Shown here piece by piece: positions 17,019 through 25,571 of a stretch of 64,000 bases of DNA; within the stretch, counting starts at the first letter, position 1; each line of letters begins with the position of its first letter. The stretch is taken from positions 47,625 through 111,624 of the forward strand of contig NZ_CVSZ01000020.1 in NCBI RefSeq assembly GCF_001180325.1, written 5' to 3'. This DNA comes from Prochlorococcus marinus. GTDB taxonomy: Bacteria > Cyanobacteriota > Cyanobacteriia > PCC-6307 > Cyanobiaceae. The notes beneath the pieces were generated by a model, which saw nothing but the letters and a program-made list of their open reading frames with translations, made no database searches and had not been told where the DNA came from. Both the position numbers and the translations under genes were made by a program.

Positions 17019-18248
17019 CTAAGATAACAAATAGAGGTTTATGGCATCTACGATTTTCTTACTTGCTCCGGATTCCCCCATTCTTTTTTTTCCAATTTTT
17101 GCTTGTTCTAACCTATAAACTTTTCCTTTTAAAAGTAGACTTAAACGTTTTAAAAGAATTTTTTTGTTCTTGCAAACTAAAACACTACCTCCCAATAATC
17201 TTGATTGCCTTTTTGCAAATGATTTTGTGAATTGTGGTCCAGATCCAGGTAGAGATAGAGATGGTATTCCAAGGCCAGCAATTTGCTCTGTAGCAGTTCC
17301 TGCATTAGACAAGCCAACTTCTGCCATATTGGCCCATGAATTGAATTTACCTTTTCCAATCACTACATATTGATCTTTCTTTTTCCATACTGAATCTTCA
17401 TTAATTAGAAATTTAACTTTACTCTGTTTTATAAAACCATATTTATTTAAATAATTTTGAATTTGAATCACATTTGCATTAATACTCAAAGGCAAAAGTA
17501 TTACCAAATCCTTTGATAAATCAAAATCTTGCAAACAATTTAGAAAATTATCAAGATTTTTAAGAGCTTCTGGATATCTACTTCCAACTAATAAAATAAT
17601 TCTTTTAAAAGAAATAATATTTGATATTTTATCGTTTGTTGCATTAACAAAATCCATCATTGGATTACCCAAATATTTTGCATCAATATTTTTTTTATTC
17701 AAATTATTAGCTGTAATTTTATCTCTCATAATTAAATTTTTACATCTTGGAGATTTCATTAAAAACATTTCCCATGGGTCCCATTCAGAACCTTTCAACT
17801 TATGATAAAAATCGCTTAAATCCCAACCTGGCCCACTACTCCAAGTATGATCACTTTTGGGAGTTCCAATAAAACTAAATTCGCATTCTGAACTCCAAGC
17901 GTAGAGTAATGGCAAGAAATCGCCTACTGCGATAATTTTGCAGTTATGTTTTGACTTCTTTTTTACAAGTAGAAAATTTCTTAAATTATCGATTAAAAAT
18001 CCTGCAAACAAATCAAGCACAAATCCCTTAAGACTTTGATTACTAAAACCTCCACTAGGCAGCTCTTTTAAAAATCCTATTTTACGAAAATTTTTTGATT
18101 TTATGGAATTAAATACATCTCCATTTCCTACTAACGGCAAAACTTCAATATTTTTATTTTTTATTTTTTCTATTAATCTTTTTATTATCTCCGATGCGAT
18201 TACATCTTCTCCATGACCATTGCATATAAATAATAAAGAATGAGACAC
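17019..18248 (-). CDS. LpxB-related (lipid-A-disaccharide synthase-like) glycosyltransferase
   Basis: A 409-residue protein of the cyanobacterial LpxB-related family. It opens with the ICNGHGEDVIASEI segment and ends with a GTATEQIAGLGIPSLSLPGSGPQF donor-binding region, as in GT-B nucleotide-sugar transferases. The frame could be extended upstream to an ATG at 18437, but that would cross the tRNA-Cys gene, so I chose the GTG at 18248. A lipid-linked sugar transfer at the membrane is the likely activity; the acceptor is unknown. The short hypothetical gene follows downstream. Confidence 0.8.
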   Translation of the reverse strand: MSHSLLFICNGHGEDVIASEIIKRLIEKIKNKNIEVLPLVGNGDVFNSIKSKNFRKIGFLKELPSGGFSNQSLKGFVLDLFAGFLIDNLRNFLLVKKKSKHNCKIIAVGDFLPLLYAWSSECEFSFIGTPKSDHTWSSGPGWDLSDFYHKLKGSEWDPWEMFLMKSPRCKNLIMRDKITANNLNKKNIDAKYLGNPMMDFVNATNDKISNIISFKRIILLVGSRYPEALKNLDNFLNCLQDFDLSKDLVILLPLSINANVIQIQNYLNKYGFIKQSKVKFLINEDSVWKKKDQYVVIGKGKFNSWANMAEVGLSNAGTATEQIAGLGIPSLSLPGSGPQFTKSFAKRQSRLLGGSVLVCKNKKILLKRLSLLLKGKVYRLEQAKIGKKRMGESGASKKIVDAINLYLLS

Positions 18249-18290
18249 CTTGCTGTTAAGATCATAAAAAGACTCAATCGAATCTTTTTC

Positions 18291-18361
18291 GGCGGCATGG
18301 CCAAGTGGTAAGGCAGAGGATTGCAAATCCTTTATCCCCAGTTCGAATCTGGGTGCCGCCT
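18291..18361 (+). tRNA. tRNA-Cys (anticodon GCA)
   Basis: A 71-base cloverleaf. Acceptor arms GGCGGCA and TGCCGCC pair perfectly, the anticodon stem AGGAT/ATCCT encloses TTGCAAA-type loop with anticodon GCA, and the T-arm contains CCAGTTCGAATCTGG. No CCA is encoded. It is antisense to a spurious upstream extension of the LpxB-related frame. Confidence 0.96.
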
Positions 18362-18389
18362 TCTTTAATTTTTTTACACATTTAATTAT

Positions 18390-18408
18390 GAAGTTTTCTA
18401 AAAACTTC
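18390..18408. terminator. Inverted repeat downstream of tRNA-Cys
   Basis: GAAGTTTT and AAAACTTC form an eight-base-pair stem around a CTA loop 29 bases after the tRNA. It is not followed by a long T run, so it is only a weak terminator candidate, readable from either strand. The remaining stretch to 18568 is AT-rich and I see nothing else in it. Confidence 0.35.
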
Positions 18409-18568
18409 AATTTGAAATAAAAGGTATAAAGTTTCAATTACCTATTGATATTTAGAATAATAATCTTTTTTTATTATTGGTAAATAATACCTCATATCCA
18501 TTATTAAATAAAATTAAATGGATTTGTTAGTTATTTTTATCACATTATTTATATAAATTTGAATTATT

Positions 18569-18736
18569 TTAGTAATCATTATCTGCCACACACATTCCTA
18601 AACATCTAACACCATTAGATGAAGTCCTTTTGCAATGATTACATAAAATAGGATCTTTCTCTGATATAGGGTTAATTTTTGAATTATTTTGGTCTTTAAA
18701 GCTTATTAACTTTTGTGTTGAATCAAATAGAGTCAT
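18569..18736 (-). CDS. Small cysteine-motif hypothetical protein
   Basis: A 55-residue protein if started at the ATG at 18736 (MTLFDSTQKL); a longer frame from 18781 is possible but overlaps the neighbour more. Its C-terminal half has LCNHCKRTSSNGVRCLGMC, with a CxxC and a CxxxC, reminiscent of a small zinc-ribbon or zinc-knuckle. The start overlaps the end of the 214-residue hypothetical gene by 14 bases, suggesting co-transcription and translational coupling. I do not recognise a named family. Confidence 0.55.
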   Translation of the reverse strand: MTLFDSTQKLISFKDQNNSKINPISEKDPILCNHCKRTSSNGVRCLGMCVADNDY

Positions 18737-19367
18737 TCTTAGAATCATCACTTGAGTCGATACTAACAACAAGTGAAGCATTAGTGTTGGAGGAGGGTAT
18801 ATCCATAATTTTTACAGTTTCTTTAGGCTCATCAATAACTTGACTTTCTTCAGCACTCTCATCAACTGCACAAGCTTCAAGAGCCTCTCTAAGAAGTGAA
18901 TCAAAAGTTGCTCCAGGCAATCTATGTCTAGCAACCTCAAGAAAAGTTCTCGGTAACGATTCAGATGCAGCATCTCGTAAAGCAGGATTATTCTTTCTAT
19001 GTTCTTGTTCTTCTTCTATTGATTTAATAAACCTCAGCGTCACGTCTCTTTTAGTAGAAGCTTTTATCAGCGTATCGTTTTCCGGATTACTAACGTTAGG
19101 TTCATTTTCAAGATCACTAAGTCTTTTTTCTAAACTATTCAAAACTTCATTAGCTTCTTTACTAATATGCGCTAATTGACCATCAGACAAATTAGGTAAA
19201 TCAGCAACAAAAACTTTCCCATGATCCCTTAGTGTCAAGAAAGTTGGTCTTGGGCCTTGAGCCTGTCTACCATTTGATTCAGAATTATTACCTATTGGTC
19301 TTTTTGGAGGTGTAGGGCCAGCTGAACTACGTCTACGTGTAATTCTTTGATTATTTGCAAAGGGCAT
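18723..19367 (-). CDS. Conserved hypothetical protein of picocyanobacteria
   Basis: A 214-residue soluble protein. Residues 1-40 are basic and disordered (TRRRSSAGPTPPKRP), residues 40-165 look helical with a conserved-looking TFLTLRDHGKVFVADLPNLSDGQ-like core (shortened here to its key parts: LRDHGKVFVADLPNLS) and RTFLEVARHRLPGATFDSLL, and the tail is acidic and Ser-rich. There is no membrane span or catalytic motif. The basic start could contact nucleic acid, but that is a guess. It precedes the small Cys-motif gene with a 14-base overlap and follows purM-side intergenic DNA of 132 bases without identified sites. Confidence 0.65.
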   Translation of the reverse strand: MPFANNQRITRRRSSAGPTPPKRPIGNNSESNGRQAQGPRPTFLTLRDHGKVFVADLPNLSDGQLAHISKEANEVLNSLEKRLSDLENEPNVSNPENDTLIKASTKRDVTLRFIKSIEEEQEHRKNNPALRDAASESLPRTFLEVARHRLPGATFDSLLREALEACAVDESAEESQVIDEPKETVKIMDIPSSNTNASLVVSIDSSDDSKNDSI

Positions 19368-19499
19368 TGAATAAAGGTTAAATCTTAATACTTAAACTTC
19401 CGATATAATTCGGCGGTAATTTTATTATATTACACCTAACTTTTTCATTTGGGTATAAAAAATAATTTTTTAAAACTCATTTAAAAAAGATAAAAAAAT

Positions 19500-20543
19500 T
19501 TAAGTTAAAATTTCTGGCAAAAATTTACTAATTGTTGAATTTTTTTTTCGAACTATCTTTCCAATTTCCCAACTATCTATATCATAATCTTTACAGATAC
19601 TTAATATCGCGTCCTTAAATTTTTTATCAATAATTAAACAAAATCCAACTCCAAGATTGAAAGTATTCCAAAAATCTTTTTCAGGAACAGATCCTTTTTC
19701 TTTAAGGAATTTAAATAAAGTAGGTATTTCCCAAGAACTAGTATTGATATAAGGAATAAAATCAGAAGGAATACATCTAGGTAAATTTTCTGGGATTCCT
19801 CCTCCAGTTATATGAGACATCGCTTTAATTTCTATATTTTCAGATAACATTTGGTTAATCACATTATTGTAAATTTTTGTAGGTTTCAATAACTCATCAT
19901 AAAAACTTAAGTGAGAAACTTTTTCAAATTCCTTTTCTATTTGATTATTGTTTTGGATAATTTTTCTTACTAAACTAAAGCCATTACTATGAACTCCATT
20001 ACTTTTTAAAGCAATTATTAAGTCATTTTCAGAGACTTTTTTTCCATTAATAAGCTTATCCTCATCGACTATTCCAACACAAAATCCTGCAAGATCATAC
20101 TTATTTTTTGAATAAAATCCTGGCATTTCCGCGGTCTCTCCGCCTAGTAATGAACAGTTATTTTCTCCACAGCCATGTGAAATTCCCTGAACAACCCTCA
20201 ATAATTGTTTCTTATCAAGCTTACCAGTAGCAATATAATCCAAAAAAAATAACGGTTTTGCACCACTAGTAATGATATCGTTCATGCACATAGCAACTAA
20301 ATCAATCCCAACCTCAAAGTGAAAGTTTTTACTTTGGGCTAATTCTAATTTTGTTCCAACACCATCAGTTCCTGAAACAAGAACTGGTTTTTTAAAACTA
20401 TCGATAGGAATTCTAAACAAGCCTCCGAATCCGCCAATACCCTCAATCACATTAGATGTATGAGTTCCTTCAACTGCCTGTTTAATTTCGGAAACAAATT
20501 CTCGTCCAGCTTCTATATCAACACCTGATGTTTTGTAATCCAT
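19500..20543 (-). CDS. purM: Phosphoribosylformylglycinamidine cyclo-ligase
   Basis: PurM closes the imidazole ring to form aminoimidazole ribonucleotide in purine synthesis, using ATP. The 347-residue protein begins with DYKTSGVDIEAG, contains the ATP-binding VSGTDGVGTKLELA near residue 56-69, DLVAMCMNDI, LLGGETAEMPGFY and HITGGGIPENLPR, all diagnostic. The length is normal. It is divergent from panC-cmk across 98 bases. An AGGAGG on its strand lies 36 bases before the ATG, too far to serve this start. Confidence 0.97.
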   Translation of the reverse strand: MDYKTSGVDIEAGREFVSEIKQAVEGTHTSNVIEGIGGFGGLFRIPIDSFKKPVLVSGTDGVGTKLELAQSKNFHFEVGIDLVAMCMNDIITSGAKPLFFLDYIATGKLDKKQLLRVVQGISHGCGENNCSLLGGETAEMPGFYSKNKYDLAGFCVGIVDEDKLINGKKVSENDLIIALKSNGVHSNGFSLVRKIIQNNNQIEKEFEKVSHLSFYDELLKPTKIYNNVINQMLSENIEIKAMSHITGGGIPENLPRCIPSDFIPYINTSSWEIPTLFKFLKEKGSVPEKDFWNTFNLGVGFCLIIDKKFKDAILSICKDYDIDSWEIGKIVRKKNSTISKFLPEILT

Positions 20544-20641
20544 GAAATAAAAATGATAGACTCTCTCTATATAGATATTCCTCCTAAGATTGCTTTTGTC
20601 CAGTAATTATTTATCAAATAGATTTATTTTTTAAAAACAAA

Positions 20642-22174
20642 GTGAAGAAAGTAATAATAAGGAAAACTGAAGAAATAGAAAATTGGAGGAGAAATATAAA
20701 TAGTGAAATTAACTTTATTCCAACAATGGGTAATCTTCATAATGGACATCTAAAATTAATATCAACAGCAAAAAATGACAATTCTAATGTTAATTTAGTA
20801 AGTATTTTTATTAATCCACTTCAATTCGATAACAAGTTAGACTTAGAGAATTACCCTAAAACAGTTGATAATGATATAAAAATCTCCTTTTCAAATGGCG
20901 CTGATGCCATCTTCATCCCAAGTAATGAAGATATATATCCAGCAAATAATAAAAATATTAAATTCCTAAAAGCTCCAATAGAATTATCTTCTAAATTATG
21001 TGGATTAAATCGAATTGGACATTTTGATGGCGTTTGTACAGTAGTTTATAGATTACTTAATCTCATCAAGCCTAAAAATCTTTATTTAGGAGAAAAAGAT
21101 TGGCAACAACTTTTAATTTTAAAAAATCTTGTTCTAAAAGAGAAATTAAATGTTGCTATTAAATCTATTCCTACACAAAGAGATTTTGATGGAATTCCTT
21201 TAAGTTCACGTAATGTACATTTATCAAAAAACGAAAGGAAATTGATTAGGTTTTTTTCAAGTGAGTTATTAGAAGCAAAAAAAAATTTTCAACAAGAAAA
21301 AAATATCAATTTAAACAAAATAATTAAAAAGTTATCAGAAAAAAAAATTTCAATCGAATATTTAGAACACTTACACCCTCATACCCTCCAAAAAGCTAGA
21401 CTTGAGGATAATATTTCGTTACTAGCTGGTGCGATAAGATGTGGAAAGACAAGATTAATTGATCACGTTTTCCTAATGAAAAGAAGGCCGATTATTGCAA
21501 TTGATGGTCCTGCAGGGTCAGGTAAAAGTACTGTAACAAGGTTAATAGCGAAGAAACTTAATCTTCTATATTTAGATACTGGCGCAATGTATAGGGCATT
21601 GAGTTGGCTTATACTTAAAGAAAATATAGATTATAAAAAAGAAAAAAAATTACTGAATATTTTTAAAGATATATCAATTATTTTCAAGTCAAATACATAT
21701 TCACATCAGGATGTTTATGTTAATAACTACTGTGTTACTGAAGAAATTAGGTCGCAAAAGATAAGTTCCATAGTTTCTAAAATTTCCTCAATAAAAGAAG
21801 TAAGAAAATTCTTAGTAGAAGAACAAAGAAAAATTGGAGAATCAGGCGGACTTGTAGCTGAGGGAAGAGATATAGGAACTACTGTTTTTCCTCATGCAGA
21901 ACTTAAAATATTTTTAACTGCTAGCATTGATGAAAGAGCAAAAAGAAGAAAATTTGATAAAAATAGTAAAGACTTACGAGAAGTAGACCTTAATACATTA
22001 AAAGAACTTATAAAGAAAAGAGATTTTGAAGATTCCAATAGGGAAATTTCACCTCTAATCAAAGCGAATGACGCAATAGAAATTATTACCGATAGATACA
22101 CAATTAATGAGGTGGTGGATAAAATTATTGATCTTTATAATGACAAGATTCCTAAAGAGACTGAGATCAAATAA
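20642..22174 (+). CDS. panC-cmk: Bifunctional pantoate-beta-alanine ligase / cytidylate kinase
   Basis: A 510-residue two-domain protein starting at GTG. Residues 1-280 are pantothenate synthetase, with PTMGNLHNGHLKLI (the HxGH nucleotide motif) and GEKDWQQ. From about residue 282 a cytidylate kinase begins with IAIDGPAGSGKST (Walker A), LDTGAMYRAL and VAEGRDIGTTVFP. The fusion is the standard arrangement in cyanobacteria. One half makes pantothenate for coenzyme A; the other phosphorylates CMP and dCMP. No functional reason for the fusion is visible. It ends two bases before the convergent phosphatase gene. Confidence 0.96.
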   Translation: MKKVIIRKTEEIENWRRNINSEINFIPTMGNLHNGHLKLISTAKNDNSNVNLVSIFINPLQFDNKLDLENYPKTVDNDIKISFSNGADAIFIPSNEDIYPANNKNIKFLKAPIELSSKLCGLNRIGHFDGVCTVVYRLLNLIKPKNLYLGEKDWQQLLILKNLVLKEKLNVAIKSIPTQRDFDGIPLSSRNVHLSKNERKLIRFFSSELLEAKKNFQQEKNINLNKIIKKLSEKKISIEYLEHLHPHTLQKARLEDNISLLAGAIRCGKTRLIDHVFLMKRRPIIAIDGPAGSGKSTVTRLIAKKLNLLYLDTGAMYRALSWLILKENIDYKKEKKLLNIFKDISIIFKSNTYSHQDVYVNNYCVTEEIRSQKISSIVSKISSIKEVRKFLVEEQRKIGESGGLVAEGRDIGTTVFPHAELKIFLTASIDERAKRRKFDKNSKDLREVDLNTLKELIKKRDFEDSNREISPLIKANDAIEIITDRYTINEVVDKIIDLYNDKIPKETEIK

Positions 22175-22176
22175 AT

Positions 22177-22650
22177 TCAAGAAATACTTTCCAAAAAACC
22201 GTTTACAGAGTCCTCTAAAATATCAAGGACATAATCGAAGCCCTCATCACCTCCAAAATATGGGTCAGGAACTTCTTGCTCATCAAAAACTGTTCTAAAA
22301 TCTTGTATTTTTTTAATTGATGCCAAACCAGCTGAAGCTGTTCTATTTTTAAGATCTTGAATATTTCTAAAATTTGAATCGTCCATCGCAATAATATAGT
22401 TAAATTCGTCAAAATCCTTGTTGGTAATTTGACGAGCCCTGCTTAGGATATTTATATCTCTTCTTTCTGCCGCAATTCTCATCCTAGAGTCAGCTTTTTT
22501 TCCAATATGCCAACTCCCAGTTCCAGCAGAATCTACAATAAAGCAATCATTTAATCCCTTCTTTTCAATTAGACTTATAAAAATAGCTTCTGCTGCAGGA
22601 GACCTACAAATATTTCCCAAACATACAAAAAGAACGGAAATTTTTTTCAT
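22177..22650 (-). CDS. Low-molecular-weight protein-tyrosine phosphatase
   Basis: A 157-residue LMW phosphatase. The catalytic P-loop CLGNICRSPAAE (CxxxxxRS) is at residues 10-21, and the general-acid aspartate sits in VPDPYFGGDEGF near residue 130. Both essential features are intact and the length is typical. Substrates could be tyrosine-phosphorylated proteins or, in some families, arginine phosphate. It is followed upstream by the pebB gene on the same strand (33 bases) but is unlikely to be part of bilin synthesis. Confidence 0.92.
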   Translation of the reverse strand: MKKISVLFVCLGNICRSPAAEAIFISLIEKKGLNDCFIVDSAGTGSWHIGKKADSRMRIAAERRDINILSRARQITNKDFDEFNYIIAMDDSNFRNIQDLKNRTASAGLASIKKIQDFRTVFDEQEVPDPYFGGDEGFDYVLDILEDSVNGFLESIS

Positions 22651-22682
22651 ATGATTTCAAATTTCAATAAATTATAAGACTT

Positions 22683-23444
22683 TTAAGTAGTAAATAAAAC
22701 TTCTTTAATCAAAGATTCAGTAAATTCTTTACCAAACAAACTCGACAACATTGGCCTCGCTGGATCGTTATCTCTTCTATACTTCAGATAATTATTTTGA
22801 CCGTTTATTAATTCTTTTTGCAGTTCAATATTGACTTCTTTGCTTTCGAAAAGAATTTCCAAATACAAATCAAGATATTCCTTAAATGAAGTATAAAGCT
22901 GATTAGCAATTAAAAAATCACTTCTTTCTTCTTTAGGTAATTTTGACCATATTGCACCTGGAGAAAAAAATCTAGCTACATCCGCAGACATTTCTTCAGC
23001 TAATGGGAGTGATGAATGACAATGATTTTTGAGTTTGATAAGTTTTTCTAATAACTGATTATTGTATTGATTTTGTATTTTTAATGAGGGCTGAAAATCT
23101 AACACTAATAAATAACTATTAGGTAGAGAAACAAAATCTACTCCAAAAAATGGGACGTTATAGATAGTATTAGGAATAATTAAAAAATTTAAAACAGAAT
23201 AATTTGGACTATTTATACACACTGCTCTTGCGAATTGAATTCTTTTTTTATGCGTTACTCCCCAAGTAGAGAGATTCACATTTTTTTTTGATTTTTTTGA
23301 ACCATAAGTTGAATCTTTATAAGAATATTCCGAGGGTATTATTTTTTCTAAACAGTTATATTTACTTAAATTATTTGTTAAATATTTTAAAAAATTATGC
23401 CATCTCCAATCTGGCCTGTAAAAAATAGTATCTTGTATTAACAT
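22683..23444 (-). CDS. pebB: Phycoerythrobilin:ferredoxin oxidoreductase
   Basis: A 253-residue ferredoxin-dependent bilin reductase that converts 15,16-dihydrobiliverdin to phycoerythrobilin. The family's [15 protein letters not shown] region and a C-terminal [17 protein letters not shown] (FxDPA-like, with the reductase-typical DPAR) are visible. Identity as PebB rather than PebA is inferred from gene order (ho1, pebA, pebB) and from the better match of this member to the PebB end of the family. It starts immediately after the pebA stop. No phycobilisome genes occur in the window. Confidence 0.85.
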   Translation of the reverse strand: MLIQDTIFYRPDWRWHNFLKYLTNNLSKYNCLEKIIPSEYSYKDSTYGSKKSKKNVNLSTWGVTHKKRIQFARAVCINSPNYSVLNFLIIPNTIYNVPFFGVDFVSLPNSYLLVLDFQPSLKIQNQYNNQLLEKLIKLKNHCHSSLPLAEEMSADVARFFSPGAIWSKLPKEERSDFLIANQLYTSFKEYLDLYLEILFESKEVNIELQKELINGQNNYLKYRRDNDPARPMLSSLFGKEFTESLIKEVLFTT

Positions 23445-24155
23445 TCAATAAATAATCTCATTATTTAATGTAAAAAGGAATTTATTGACAAATTTTTTTG
23501 TCCATTTTTCTCCAAAAAAAGATTTAAACAATTTATCTGCAGGGTCTTTTTCAAAACTATACTTATCATATTTAATTTGATTAATCTTTATTTCTTCTGC
23601 ATCTAAGAATTGATTAACAGGATTCGATTTATAAATGTTCAAATAATTATTTACAAATGAATGGAATATATTGTTTAAATCTCTATCAAGATTTAATTTA
23701 TTTCCTCTACATATAATTACCCATGGCGAAAAATACTTTTTTGAATCATATATATTCTTCATTTTATTATTATCAAATGCAGAATATTTTTTTTTAATAA
23801 TACCTAAACTTGAACAATATTTCTGGAGATATTTGCCTTCTTGAATTAAAGGTTGATAATCAAGTATTGCTAATAACTTTTGAGAAGTTCCAAACCATAA
23901 AATATCAGCTCCTAAAATAGGCATTTCACAATCAAAATTCGGATATGCAACTGTATTAAACACTTGCAGTTTTTTGCCACCATCTAATCTTGTTATTCGC
24001 CACTTTCTATATTCCGGAGATGAAAAAAGCCAATTCTTAATAATATATTTTGAGTCTTTATTGTGATGTTCCTTAAATTCGCTAGATATTTGAACTTCAT
24101 GACCATTTAATTCATCAATATTGGTTTTAAGAAAATCAACTAATGAATCAAACAT
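23445..24155 (-). CDS. pebA: 15,16-dihydrobiliverdin:ferredoxin oxidoreductase
   Basis: A 236-residue ferredoxin-dependent bilin reductase that reduces biliverdin IX-alpha at the 15,16 double bond. Conserved features include [17 protein letters not shown] and the C-terminal [17 protein letters not shown]. It abuts pebB downstream and lies five bases after the heme oxygenase gene. PebA hands its product directly to PebB in the known pathway, so the tight coupling of the two genes makes sense. Confidence 0.87.
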   Translation of the reverse strand: MFDSLVDFLKTNIDELNGHEVQISSEFKEHHNKDSKYIIKNWLFSSPEYRKWRITRLDGGKKLQVFNTVAYPNFDCEMPILGADILWFGTSQKLLAILDYQPLIQEGKYLQKYCSSLGIIKKKYSAFDNNKMKNIYDSKKYFSPWVIICRGNKLNLDRDLNNIFHSFVNNYLNIYKSNPVNQFLDAEEIKINQIKYDKYSFEKDPADKLFKSFFGEKWTKKFVNKFLFTLNNEIIY

Positions 24156-24160
24156 AAATA

Positions 24161-24871
24161 TTAGGTCTCGGTACTTCCTTTCCTGACTTTTTTTGTAATA
24201 TAGTTGAATACAATTTTTCCTAAAACAGCAATCAAGTTACCTTCAAGCTCCTTAAACATTTTCATATTGTAAGTAAAAGCTTGATTAGCTTCATCAATAA
24301 TTTGATCGGCAGTCTTTTGATTTATTGGAAGTTGATTCAAAGTAAGGGAATATTCTTCCTTGAATTTCTTTTCATCAGCAATTAATTCAAACTCATAAAA
24401 ATTTAAACCATCATTTCCCTGCAAATTTAATGCTTTTTTAGCGATCCTTTTCAAGATTTGACCTCCAGATAAATCTCCTATATAGCGAGTGTAGTGGTGA
24501 CCAACTAATAGCTCTGGAGAATTTTTTGCGACCTCTCGGATTCTTTCAACATATTCTTTTGCTGAGTGAGAAATATTAATTTCATTCTTCCAGTTTTCAC
24601 CAAAATAAAATTTAAGATCATTTACAAGAGTTTGTTTCCTGTATAACGATTTAAAACCTATAGGTTTTATTACGGGATGTTCCTCATTGACAAGTCTTTC
24701 AATTTCTTCTTCCATAGCTTCATAAACAAAATATAAATCACTAATTAATTTTCTATAAGATTTTTTTTCAACAACTCCTTTTAAAAAACAAGCCACAAAG
24801 CCAGTATTTTCTGCCATAGTATGGGATTTTTTTGTCCCTTCTCTTAATTGTCCTGCAAGAGCAACTGCCAT
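24161..24871 (-). CDS. ho1: Heme oxygenase
   Basis: A 236-residue heme oxygenase that opens heme to biliverdin IX-alpha, iron and carbon monoxide using ferredoxin electrons. The start [17 protein letters not shown] contains the proximal heme-ligand histidine, and the distal helix motif [18 protein letters not shown] is intact. The length is typical of cyanobacterial HO1. It heads the ho1-pebA-pebB run and thereby supplies the substrate for the two reductases. Confidence 0.96.
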   Translation of the reverse strand: MAVALAGQLREGTKKSHTMAENTGFVACFLKGVVEKKSYRKLISDLYFVYEAMEEEIERLVNEEHPVIKPIGFKSLYRKQTLVNDLKFYFGENWKNEINISHSAKEYVERIREVAKNSPELLVGHHYTRYIGDLSGGQILKRIAKKALNLQGNDGLNFYEFELIADEKKFKEEYSLTLNQLPINQKTADQIIDEANQAFTYNMKMFKELEGNLIAVLGKIVFNYITKKVRKGSTET

Positions 24872-24928
24872 TTATTTTGAATTTTTTTTGTACGTGTATT
24901 TAATTTACAAGGAAAATACATAAAACAG

Positions 24929-25360
24929 CTAATTTTTGTTACCAGCAGATGTTGTAGAGAATAACTTATAAAGTTCTTTACAAACCAAAAAAAGGTTATC
25001 TTTTTGTTCCTTTTGCGGTAAATGAGTACCAGTCATTTCCCAATCACCGATGGTAGCCACTCTCCATCTCTCGGAGGGAACAATCATACCTCGCATTATT
25101 ATTCCCAACAATTTCGGAACTCTGCCATCCTTATCATTTTCAATTCTTAATTGTAAGAGTATTGCTCTACATTCAATAAGAGGACTCCAACCAGGGAAAT
25201 GAAACGCAAAATCAATAGTATCTTGCATGGATTCATTATTTGAATTATCCCAGGGACTAAAATTTACACTTGCATCTGGAAAATATTTCCGAAACAAAGC
25301 TGCAGTGGAAGCAATTCTATTGGCTATTTCTACATTACTTACATTTGAACTCGCATTCAT
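24929..25360 (-). CDS. Conserved hypothetical protein upstream of heme oxygenase
   Basis: A 143-residue soluble protein if the ATG at 25360 (MNASSNVSNVEIANRIAS) is used; an upstream ATG at 25459 would add 33 hydrophobic, poorly constrained residues. Landmarks are FRKYFPDASVNFSPWDNS, DFAFHFPGWSPLIECR and RWRVATIGDWEMTGTHLPQ, with many aromatics. No known motif is recognised. It sits 57 bases upstream of ho1 on the same strand, so it may be transcribed with the bilin genes, and it is divergent from icd across 211 bases in which I could not find a clear NtcA site. Function unknown. Confidence 0.6.
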   Translation of the reverse strand: MNASSNVSNVEIANRIASTAALFRKYFPDASVNFSPWDNSNNESMQDTIDFAFHFPGWSPLIECRAILLQLRIENDKDGRVPKLLGIIMRGMIVPSERWRVATIGDWEMTGTHLPQKEQKDNLFLVCKELYKLFSTTSAGNKN

Positions 25361-25571
25361 AAAGTAAATGAGTATTTTTTTGAAAATGACATAATTTGCT
25401 TTAACTTGCTTATTAACTACTTTTTCTTTTAATAAAGATGTTGAAATGCTGATCAACAAACTATTCTCTATTCACATTTGAATAATAAATTTCTAGGTTT
25501 TAAAGAAAATAACTCATCGCAAATTACAATACTAGGAAATTCAATGAGTTATATTTAATTTATTAAATGCT

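Noticed and set aside
20580..20585. Perfect AGGAGG on the purM strand upstream of purM
   Set aside because: It lies 36 bases before the purM ATG, and no in-frame start follows it at the right distance, so it is probably not a ribosome-binding site for any gene I can name.
25361..25571. Possible NtcA site ahead of icd
   Set aside because: I looked for GTAN8TAC on both strands in this 211-base gap and found no acceptable match, so I do not annotate one.
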